NCBI GenBank assembly: GCA_020740775.1
Contig: JAHEWK010000012.1
Location: forward strand, 310,001-374,000
From: Ilyonectria destructans
Taxonomy: Eukaryota; Ascomycota; Sordariomycetes; Hypocreales; Nectriaceae
DNA length: 64,000 nt
Direction: 5' to 3'
Under the pieces are notes generated by a model. That model was not told where the DNA came from and made no database searches. It saw only the letters and a program-made list of their open reading frames with translations. Each line of letters begins with the position of its first letter. Positions within the stretch are counted from its first letter, which is position 1. Made by a program: the position numbers and the translations under genes. This document shows positions 56,336 to 64,000 of the stretch, piece by piece.

Positions 56336-57667
56336 ATGACCACCTCTTTGAGAATGTCCCTTCTTGGCTTCATTCGTGTTCTTACCTTTGCAATCTTAAT
56401 AGGACTCTGTTTTGGTTCTGATCCTTTTAATCCTCGTCTATTACCAGCCACTATGCCCAAGGAAACCCTCAGTTCACACGATGAGCTCCACGCTCGAGAT
56501 GCATTCAAAATTAAGCACCAAAAGCCGAATGGCGCAGGAGAGGTATATTTTATCAGCACATAAACGCATGTCTACGGGAAAGAGCCGATTTGCTGATTCC
56601 TATCAAAGTCCCTTCGTCACATCAAACCACCAGCAGGCGCAGAACTAGGTTTCATCCCCGTACGCACAGCAAATCACGAAAAGGTCACTGTCTTTCGAAC
56701 TAAAGGCTTACGAAATGAAGAGATCTCCCATGCCTATCTTGTAATCCATGGCAAATACCGTAACGGCGACCGTTACTGGGAGAGACTCAACGACGCCGTA
56801 AACGACGCCCGCAGGGATGGCTTCCCCGGAGCAGATCGGAATTTGACAATAGTTGCGCCCATTTTCTTCTCGGCTCGTTATAGTCCCGACCAATACGTAA
56901 AGAACCAGCTCGCGTGGGGAAACATCAGCCCGTGGCAAGCTGGTGAGACGGCCACTCACCCGGTTGGCACTGAAGTCACCTCCATCGACGCATTAGACGC
57001 CATTATCGATGAATTTTCCGACCAAACGATTTATCCTAAAATCAGTAATATAACTGTTATTGGCCATGGGGGCGGTGGTCAACTCGCTCAGCGCTATGCG
57101 GCGGTTGCTCAAGAACCGGCGCCCCATGTCCACATTCGCTATATACATGGCGACCCATCATCATGTGTGTATTTTACACCCGATAGACCAACCTTGCCGG
57201 GCAGTGTATTGCCGTCGAAGAATAAATGCAAACTCTACAATACGTGGCGGTATGGGCTTGATGGCTTCAGCGGCACCTCGGAGGGTCTTTTGTCGCGGGA
57301 GGAGTTCTTCAGGCGATACATCACCCGCGATGTCATCTCCCTCGTCGGATACCAGGATATAAGTCATCGAGGTGACCAGTCCTGCATGGCGAGGATGCAA
57401 GGCGGGAGAATGAGGCGAGAACGCAACCTCATTTGGTACCGGTATATAAACACGCTGGCACGGACCGAGGAGAACCTAGACGGGTTCCCTGGATCTTTTG
57501 ATAATCTTCCGGACTGGAGTCATATTTCCAACAACAGCATCAATTTGCGCCTCATCATCGTTGAGGATGCCTCGCACAACGCTGCCCAGATCTTTGGACA
57601 TGCCAGTTTTCGCTCGGCTTTGTTCGGAGACGGCGATGTTGAGCCAGGATGGAGGCCCAAAGTGTGA
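56336..57667 (+). CDS. Secreted alpha/beta-hydrolase-like protein lacking the nucleophile serine
   Basis: Exons 56336-56542 and 56609-57667 (GTATAT donor, TTGCTGAT branch site, AAAG acceptor) encode 421 aa. The N-terminus is a signal peptide or anchor (SLLGFIRVLTFAILIGLCFG). The core shows alpha/beta-hydrolase layout: YLVIHGKYRNGDRYWERL (strand and oxyanion-like HG), NLTIVAPIFF, the nucleophile-elbow region NITVIGHGGGGQLAQRYAAV, SLVGYQDISHRGDQSCMARM and the late LIIVEDASHNAAQIFGH with a candidate His. At the elbow the usual GHSxG reads GHGGG, so the catalytic Ser position is Gly (about residue 225). The fold assignment is by pattern only. It may be a pseudoenzyme or use another chemistry. Base composition is AT-richer than its neighbours. 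Substrate unknown. Confidence 0.7.
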
Positions 57668-58072
57668 GAGTACAGCAAAATGAATGTTAGGTTCATGTTA
57701 GTAGTTGTCTTGGCCTTGCTCCATATTAAATCTGTGCTGGTAGCTCTCACATGTCCACTATTAAGAGGGAAGTCGACATTTGGTTTGGGCATAAGTTCCA
57801 GTTAAACATATCCACATAGGAGAGGATAGAATGAATTGATAATTTTCACTCTGCGGTATATTGTCTACTAAAATAGTCGACGTACCTTGCTCAGGTTGTT
57901 TCCTTGATGACTAGGGCCTCACCGAAGCTCACCGAATATGCTTGGCTACTGGTGAGCGATTATTGGCTGCACACCGAATATGTGGATCTTGAACCTCGAA
58001 AATAGCCGGGTCTCGGTTCAACACTTCGCAACATCGCCTTCATCTCCCTCACCCAACTCGGTGCCAATCGCA
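57668..58072. other. Intergenic region hydrolase-like gene / PPR gene
   Basis: These 405 bp hold one 3' flank and the promoter of the next gene; both genes run on the plus strand. The short direct repeat CTCACCGAA (57918-57938) is the only item noted. Confidence 0.45.
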
Positions 58073-60616
58073 ATGTACGCATCTCGAACAGTCTGTTCAA
58101 GATGCTCGTCCCAGTTGCGCTCAGTCGCCGTCCAGCGGCTGGGCGTCGCTGCCCGATTCGCGACGCTGGCAGACTCACCAGACTCACCCCGACCACCGCC
58201 CGGACAAGGCGATGAGTTTGAGGCTCCGCGCAGGCCGACCCGGTCACGGCCAGACCCCTTCAAGGAACCGGCGAGGGCATCACAGGACCCTGCCTTAGCC
58301 CTGTTTAACGATGTCGTCAGCCCTGCCGTCAACGACTCCAGCCGAGACCTCGCGGAGCGGCCTGTGTTAAGCGAGCTTGAGGTTGTCGCCAAGGTCAACG
58401 AGCTCATTAAAAAGGGCCTGAGCCTGAAGGCAGAGTACCAGCTTTTCCAAAAAGACATCTGGCCGCACATAAAGGAGATGCGTGGCCAGGTCCCGGTGCC
58501 CATCTACAACGCAGCCGCGCTGGTCCTCAGCAAGATGTGCACCCAACTCGCCTGGGTCAACGACACCTCCGGCATCAGCGTGGAACTGTCCGAGATGTAC
58601 GGTATCCTCGGCAGGTGGGATCCGCAAATACGAAACGATCTCGTTCTGACCCTGTGTTTTGTCCTGACCGAGGTGAAGAACCCGATGAGGAGGCGCTCGG
58701 CGCTCATGAACGAGCTCATCACACTGTGGAAGCACATCTCGCAGCTGAAGCGACCGAGCGAGTTGTTGCAAGAACCGCGGTTTGCGTTGCCCAGCACACA
58801 GAGTGTACTTGACGACTTGAATAGGCGGCAACCCAAAGTACCGGGCGAGGAGCTTCGCCCCCTTACCTTGGATCGGGCTCTTGCGTCCATCTTTCTCATG
58901 TTCTCTCCTCCACACGCCGAGAGCCTTCTGCCCGGGCTTCTAGCGACTGTGGCTGTTCTGTCGGACATGCGATTCTCAGGGGTTGGTATGCAGACAGAGG
59001 CGGCGCCCCTGCTCAACCTTGTCCGGCTCGTGCTGGCCAAGCTAAAATTTGGGCTCAACGAGGCTGAAATCAACGAGATATTCAAGCTGAAGAGCAGATA
59101 TCCAATGGGAAAGCAACAGGCGCTCCGAGCGTACGTGATCAGGCAGTTGCCGTACATGACCAAAATGCTGCTCTACAAGAGCGATCAGTGGCAGGGCGGA
59201 TTGGACACGGCCATGGACCCGGAGATGGCCAAGGCGATGGACCTATCGATCTTTCACAAGCAGCTACGGGTAGCGTACCGTTCGCGCAACACAGGCGCTA
59301 TCCTCGCCATCTGGCAGAACCTGATCTCATGTTTGCGGGACTATCCGAGGCTCGGTCAGGATATCCGCGATGACCCCCACTTCCTCGACTTTTGGATCTT
59401 CGTGTGGTGTGGTGTCCGCCGAGCTAACAGGGTCCAAGACACGATGGATCTGATGAAAGAACTCAATATCCAGCCGACAGTGAAGACATACACAGCCATG
59501 CTGCACGGGTGGAAGATGTGCAAGGATCTAGGCAAGATCGAGGCTTTGTGGAGCCAGCTCGTTCAGTCAGGGATGAAGCTCGACGTCATTATCTGGACGG
59601 AACGTATCTCGGCACTGATTGACGGGGGGCGGTCTCAGGAGGGTGTCGACGCGCTGGTCGAGATGGTGACGACTTGGAAACAGGCTGTGAAGCAAGGCCG
59701 CCAAGCACACGCCGTGGAACCAACCATTGCGGTAGTCAATGCTGCTTTCAACGGTCTCCTGCGCCTCGGTGATCCCCAAAAGGCGAACCAGGTACTTTCG
59801 TGGGCGGGTCAAGAGGGCTTCATGCCCGATATCCGGACGTACAACATTCTCATCCGCGAGAGCCTCCGTGCCGACGACCCCGAGGATGCGAAGGACCTGC
59901 TGCGGTCCATGAAGAACCAGGGCGTCCAGCCGGATGCCGCAACATTCACCATTCTACTAGAGGGTGTTATCGGCCGGATGGGAGATGATGCCACCCCAGA
60001 GGAGCAGGTGCTGGCCGTCGACCAAGTGTTTGCCGACATCGAATCGGCAAACCTCATGCCCAACCAGGAGACTTACGGCAAGATGCTCTACTCAGTGGCG
60101 AACCTGCCGAACGGTTCTGAGGAGGCCATTGCTGCTGTCCAGGCCCATATGCGCGGTAAGGGTATTACCGTCACGGCACATATGGTCACCATCCTCGTCG
60201 AGCGCGCCCTCTCGCGAGATCCCCCGGATATTCACGCCGTGCGGGATCTCCTACGTGAGCACAAGCTCAAGACGGTCGACCAGGGTGACCAGACACTGTG
60301 GGAGCGTGTCATGAGCGCCTTTTCCGTAGCGCGAGAGCCGGCCGAGGCCCTAGCCATCTTCGACGAACTCGCCAACGCAGGGCGGCCTGTCACGTCACTG
60401 CCGTGCCTGCTGGACCTGGTGAGGATGTTAGTGGAAAGGGGAGATCTCCAAGATGCGGAGAGAGTCGTGGGCGTTGCCCTCGCGCACAAGCTGAAGTCGA
60501 AGGAAGAGTTCAACAACCGGTACTGGAGGCATCACTTTTGGTACATGGCCAAGGAGAATGGACTGTTGAAGACGGCCGATTTACCCGAAGCTTTGCGAAA
60601 GCATTTCGCCAACTGA
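58073..60616 (+). CDS. Mitochondrial pentatricopeptide-repeat-like protein
   Basis: Intronless; the ATG at 58073 gives 847 aa. The frame is open 31 codons upstream, but MYASRTVCSRCSSQLRSVAV is an Arg/Ser-rich, acid-free presequence that supports the inner start. After a Pro/Arg-rich region, helical repeats occupy most of the protein. PPR units are clearest at about residues 465-490 (MKELNIQPTVKTYTAMLHGW), 590-620 (EGFMPDIRTYNILIRESLRA), 620-655 (MKNQGVQPDAATFTILLEGV) and 675-700 (IESANLMPNQETYGKMLYSV). PPR proteins bind organellar RNA; fungal relatives of this size include Cya-5/Pet309-type COX1 translation factors and complex I assembly factor Cia84. I cannot decide between them. Confidence 0.85.
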   Translation: MYASRTVCSRCSSQLRSVAVQRLGVAARFATLADSPDSPRPPPGQGDEFEAPRRPTRSRPDPFKEPARASQDPALALFNDVVSPAVNDSSRDLAERPVLSELEVVAKVNELIKKGLSLKAEYQLFQKDIWPHIKEMRGQVPVPIYNAAALVLSKMCTQLAWVNDTSGISVELSEMYGILGRWDPQIRNDLVLTLCFVLTEVKNPMRRRSALMNELITLWKHISQLKRPSELLQEPRFALPSTQSVLDDLNRRQPKVPGEELRPLTLDRALASIFLMFSPPHAESLLPGLLATVAVLSDMRFSGVGMQTEAAPLLNLVRLVLAKLKFGLNEAEINEIFKLKSRYPMGKQQALRAYVIRQLPYMTKMLLYKSDQWQGGLDTAMDPEMAKAMDLSIFHKQLRVAYRSRNTGAILAIWQNLISCLRDYPRLGQDIRDDPHFLDFWIFVWCGVRRANRVQDTMDLMKELNIQPTVKTYTAMLHGWKMCKDLGKIEALWSQLVQSGMKLDVIIWTERISALIDGGRSQEGVDALVEMVTTWKQAVKQGRQAHAVEPTIAVVNAAFNGLLRLGDPQKANQVLSWAGQEGFMPDIRTYNILIRESLRADDPEDAKDLLRSMKNQGVQPDAATFTILLEGVIGRMGDDATPEEQVLAVDQVFADIESANLMPNQETYGKMLYSVANLPNGSEEAIAAVQAHMRGKGITVTAHMVTILVERALSRDPPDIHAVRDLLREHKLKTVDQGDQTLWERVMSAFSVAREPAEALAIFDELANAGRPVTSLPCLLDLVRMLVERGDLQDAERVVGVALAHKLKSKEEFNNRYWRHHFWYMAKENGLLKTADLPEALRKHFAN

Positions 60617-60880
60617 TACGAAGCAGCTTTGTTGCTGCGGTTAGCGAGGGACGAATGTATGTTTAGCTGACGGACATGGTAAAATGGGATGGTATCTGTA
60701 TAAGAGGTGAAATTCCTCGCCGCATTGCCTTGTATTTCCACGCCATAGAATGCCTGTACATGTAAAAGAGACTACCAAACCATCACCACCCAAACAAAAT
60801 GGTTGTTTTCCCAACCTGCGCCGCACGCCGTGTCCTTGCAAATATCCTCGACTGAAGCCATCATGTGTCGTGTCACTGTC

Positions 60881-61998
60881 CTAAGACTCATCCATCGCCT
60901 CTCCTCCTCCATTGGCGCTTGAGCCCTGTTTTGAAGGCTGTCCGGGCTTCCCCTTGCCGAGCAACGAAGCAACCTGCTCTAAGCCCTCGACTTCGTTCCG
61001 CGTCACCTTGCGGCCTTCGCCCTGCCACTCGCCGTCACGCACCTCGCCCTGCGCGCCGAGCTCCAGGCCCCGCGAGTTCTCCAGGTACTTGCGCGACGCG
61101 GCCTCGACATAGTTGACGCGATCGCGCCGCCAGCTGCGGGGCGCGGTGTCGGGTTCCGGAGTCTCGGCGTCTTCGGGGCCCAGGTCGGGTAGCAGAGTAC
61201 GCAGTGACGTGGACAGCGCGCGGAGGGCCTGCAGCTGTGAGAGGGTAAACTCGGTCGTCGTCGCAATGGGCGTGTCGGCACCGGCGTCCTCGAGACCCGC
61301 TCGGTCGCGCAGGAAGCCAAAGGGGGTGTCGGCGGCGCTGGACGGTGGCGCCTCTTCGGCCTTTACGGTGCTGTTGGCCGGTACGTTCGCGGGCAGGCCC
61401 AGGGAAGAGCGGAGCTTCGCCAGGAGGGCGTCGTTTCGAGAGCGTTCGGTCTCGAGGACGGCGTGCAAGCGCTGGCTGGCGTGTAGGCGGCGGCGCAGGG
61501 CCGTGACGGAGTCGGGTGTCGGAGCGTCGGCCGAGTTGGCGGCGAAGTCGAGGCCGTCGTAGTGGGCGAGGCGCATGAAAGGCTGGTCGTCGGGGCGGAC
61601 CTTTAGGATGTTGTTCATGGTGTAGAGCTCGAACAAATCGAAGTTCTTGTCGATGGCGGCGTTGAGGAGCGTCTCGAGCTGGTGGGTGCCGTTTTCAATC
61701 TCGAGGCGCGCGGCCTCGTCGGGCGGCAGGGCGGCGGCGGCATCTTTGGAGCGGGAACTGGCAGACGGGTTCTTGAAGCCGAGGCTCTGGGGTGGGATGG
61801 AGAGGAGGAGGCGCTCGACCGAGTCCAGGGCGCGGTCGGCGAGGACGTTGACGGTGTTGATGATGTCGTCGAGGAGGGCCTGCGGCGGGGGTTAGCCAGG
61901 ATGCTGGAGGGGTGGGCGTAAAGCGCAGGACGTACGACGGGCGGGTAGCCGAGGTGCTCCGTTAGCAGCTCGTAGTCGGAGGCCTGTGGAGTTGCCAT
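60881..61998 (-). CDS. mtw1: Kinetochore protein Mtw1/Mis12 (MIND complex)
   Basis: Exons 61936-61998 and 60881-61879, joined across a 56-nt intron (GTACGT donor, GGCTAAC branch site, CGCAG acceptor), give 353 aa. Mis12/Mtw1 links centromeric chromatin to the Ndc80 complex. The N-terminus TEHLGYPPV-ALLDDIINTVN and the following heptads belong to the Mis12 helical head; then QLETLLNAAIDKNFDLFELY and TMNNILKVRPDDQPFMRLAH, the most diagnostic stretch, appear. A coiled coil follows (RLHASQRLHAVLETERSRND). The C-terminal half, rich in Ala, Pro and Gly and ending in a KGKPGQPSKQGSS tail, is less conserved. It converges on the PPR gene with 264 bp between the stops. Confidence 0.93.
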
Positions 61999-62852
61999 GG
62001 TGGTGGTGTTTTAAACGGTGCGACTTGTTGCAGGAGGAGAGTTGACGGTGGCCGTGGTGGTGATGGTTCGACGCGTCTCGTCGCGCTCATAAGTGCCCCT
62101 CACTCAATTAAAGTGGTTTTTCAAAGGCTAAGTGCAGGTGGGTGTGGAAAACGGGCGAACAAAGGAGTTTTGTAAAATCTATACCGGGATCAAACTGAAG
62201 CTTCAGTCGTGGGGAATCGCATCACCACCGAGCACTTCCAATTGCGATGCAGGCATCACAGGGAATTCTGGTATTCAAGCAGTGCATATAAGTGTAATTG
62301 CTACTGAAGCTGGTACATACGACCATAGCTCTTAGAAAATACGGGATCCCGTCCGCTCTCCCTTAGTCAAGCTGAGAAGCGGCGAATTAGTACTCGGGTC
62401 GGTGACGACCGGGGAATCCTCGCTGTTGTATGTTTTTTTTTGCCGATTTTCCCCTACTATTATTACTAGTCGGTCTTGCACTCCTTTTTTTACATATCGT
62501 CCTCTATGGTTCAAACCCTTGTGTTTGTTGTAAGATATTGAATAGGTATCATGATGCACAAGGGCAGCTCGTAGTGGAGCGAAGAAGCTAGCAGCGCGTC
62601 TGCGGTACGGTAAGAGCAAAGGAAGTGTCCAAATTGCTAAAGCCAGGTCAACTTGCTCCCGTTTGGGTGGCATGCATTCGGGTTGTCCAGAGATGTTTAT
62701 ATGATAATTGTTATATCCAGGATTGAAATATGGTCGAAGCGGAGCACTTCGAGACCCATTTAAGCTGGTAACTATATATTCACCCCCCTCGCTCTCCATT
62801 CGCTTTATCAACAGCCCCCAGCCGCCCACCCTCACAAGAAAATAATCTCATC
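61999..62852. promoter_or_regulatory. Divergent intergenic region MTW1 / ankyrin gene
   Basis: These 854 bp hold both promoters. The stretch 62330-62800 is AT-rich with T-runs, unlike the coding flanks. A TATATAT element (62773-62779) lies about 75 bp before the ankyrin ATG and may be its TATA box. A 167-codon minus-strand frame here has no recognisable domain and is not called. Confidence 0.5.
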
Positions 62853-64000
62853 ATGTTTCAGCCCACCAAGTCTTTACAGTCTCGGATGAGCGACGATAGC
62901 TTCGAGTCGCCCGGCTTAGCTCTATTTACCTCCATTCGCGACAACGACATACCGAGGCTGCAACAACTGATTGATGCCCTGACTCCCGCGGACTTGCATG
63001 AACGCCTAGAAGACGAATCCGTCTGGGGCATGCCACTCCACGTTGCAGCTCTTTGCAATAGCTCAGCAGCAGTGGAAATTCTTCTGAGTGCCGGCGCGAG
63101 TCCTCTAGCCTTGAGGCATTCAAGCGACGACGACCGGACGCCACTGGAGATAGCCGCTCGACAGGGCAATCGAGCTATTCTGCGACAACTTTGGCAACAC
63201 ATCGACCCCGATCACCATACCAATAACTACACAAACTTCCAGTCATGCCTTGTTTACGCTGCCATGTACGAACAAGTGTCGACTGTTGCTGACCTATTGA
63301 GTTGGTGGGATGGCTGGAGCCCTAAGGCTACGGAACAAGCCCTAAGCTGGGCGGCAATGAGATGGCAGGTTTACGTCGTCGAATTACTTCTATCCAAATT
63401 TTCGTTCAAGCAGCAGACCCTCGATAATGCTCTGGAATATGCAGCAAGCTTTAAGGCCAAGACAAGTGGCTTTGAAAGGATTGACTACCGGGGGGTTGAC
63501 TACCTGGAACAGCAACAGCTGATTGCGCTGCTAGTGGATGCAGGAGCCAACCCCAACACGACTCTCAACCGTTCATCTACCATCCTGTCAGCTGCTTTCT
63601 GTATGGATCTAGTCGGCGCATTGAAAGCGCTTCTTGAAAAAGGTGCGGATCCTAATGCAACAACCCGTACAGGAGTGTCTGCACTGCATCGCCTTGGCTT
63701 CCCAGTATCTATTAAACAAGCGCCTCCAACGAAACGTGGGTTGCATGAGACAGGTATCCGGCTCCTTCTCGAGAAAGGTGCTTCTGTTCGTCAGGAAAAC
63801 AAGTCTGGAGAGACCCCTATCCACTATGCAGCATGTGGCGCCAACCTTCGAATTCTTCAACTCTACCTCTCTGCATGCCCAGGCGACGAAGTCGACGATT
63901 TCATAAGGTCTAAAAACCGCCACGGAGAAACGTTGCTGCATCACGCAGCTGCAGGGTGCAGTATTGAGATTATTGAATATCTGTTATCTGATGGCGGCAT
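62853..64000 (+). CDS. Ankyrin-repeat protein, cut by the window end
   Basis: The frame is open from the ATG at 62853 to the last base (382 codons) with no stop and no intron. Repeats are visible: ESVWGMPLHVAALCNSSAAV with ILLSAGASPLALR, DDRTPLEIAARQGNRAILRQ, a degenerate middle block (YAAMYEQVSTVADLLSWWDG, then AMRWQVYVVELLLSKF), LIALLVDAGANPNTTLNRSS, ALKALLEKGADPNATTRTGV, SGETPIHYAACGANLRILQL and HGETLLHHAAAGCSIEIIEY. The N-terminal 20 residues are Ser-rich, with no F-box, NACHT or signal peptide. Ankyrin proteins bind other proteins; no function can be assigned. Codon use is less GC-biased than in neighbouring genes, as is common for lineage-specific ankyrin families in fungi. Confidence 0.9.
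   Translation, partial: MFQPTKSLQSRMSDDSFESPGLALFTSIRDNDIPRLQQLIDALTPADLHERLEDESVWGMPLHVAALCNSSAAVEILLSAGASPLALRHSSDDDRTPLEIAARQGNRAILRQLWQHIDPDHHTNNYTNFQSCLVYAAMYEQVSTVADLLSWWDGWSPKATEQALSWAAMRWQVYVVELLLSKFSFKQQTLDNALEYAASFKAKTSGFERIDYRGVDYLEQQQLIALLVDAGANPNTTLNRSSTILSAAFCMDLVGALKALLEKGADPNATTRTGVSALHRLGFPVSIKQAPPTKRGLHETGIRLLLEKGASVRQENKSGETPIHYAACGANLRILQLYLSACPGDEVDDFIRSKNRHGETLLHHAAAGCSIEIIEYLLSDGG

Noticed and set aside
1..64000. Biosynthetic gene cluster, CRISPR array or mobile element
   Set aside because: No PKS, NRPS, terpene synthase, transposase, integrase or spaced-repeat array was seen; the gene content is housekeeping and regulatory.

Overview
The window is nuclear DNA from a filamentous ascomycete (Pezizomycotina), most likely a Sordariomycete of the Hypocreales type. 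This rests on many short spliceosomal introns (about 50-130 nt) with GTRNGY donors, CTAAC/CTGAC-type branch sites and YAG acceptors, on monocistronic genes with their own promoters, and on the protein families present (C6 zinc-cluster regulator, Gtt1-type GST, fungal Mtw1/Mis12, fungal CSN1). The order-level placement is inference. I see no tRNA, rRNA, CRISPR array, intact transposon or secondary-metabolite cluster.

Layout. 0-9 kb is dense: the 3' tip of a mitochondrial Isa-type Fe-S assembly gene, a divergent ribosomal-protein pair (RPL7 and RPS14) on one 308-bp promoter, the transcription-coupled repair ATPase RAD26/CSB, and a ketopantoate reductase. 9-18.7 kb is gene-poor and holds only a Myb/SANT-like regulator plus an AT-rich island and short repeats. 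18.7-31.7 kb is dense again: PRP8 (7.1 kb, no intron, no intein), a tiny complex I subunit (NDUFB4/B15 type), SAP18, PRP18 and COP9 signalosome subunit 1. 31.7-37.5 kb is a 5.9-kb stretch without a convincing gene that leads into a five-exon C6 zinc-cluster transcription factor with a probable 5'-leader intron. 42-49 kb holds an Xaa-Pro aminopeptidase, an ERGIC-53/Emp47-like cargo lectin and ALG8. 50.8-64 kb holds ITC1 (ISWI partner), a Gtt1-like GST, a secreted alpha/beta-hydrolase-like protein lacking the nucleophile serine, a mitochondrial PPR-like protein, the kinetochore protein Mtw1/Mis12, and the start of an ankyrin-repeat protein cut by the window edge.

How the genes relate. Most are unlinked housekeeping genes, but several neighbours share pathways: RPL7/RPS14 (translation, divergent), SAP18/PRP18 (splicing and co-repression, divergent, 342 bp apart) with PRP8 close by, and the cargo lectin/ALG8 pair (early secretory pathway and N-glycan assembly, divergent). 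I found no strong evidence for a wholly new system. The most useful oddities are the Gly-for-Ser hydrolase, very small first exons (including an ATG-only exon in ITC1), two short introns that keep the reading frame open and so are easily missed, a spliced small ORF in the SAP18 leader, and a Myb gene whose coding frame lacks an obvious start codon. All exon boundaries were placed by eye from splice signals plus family conservation.
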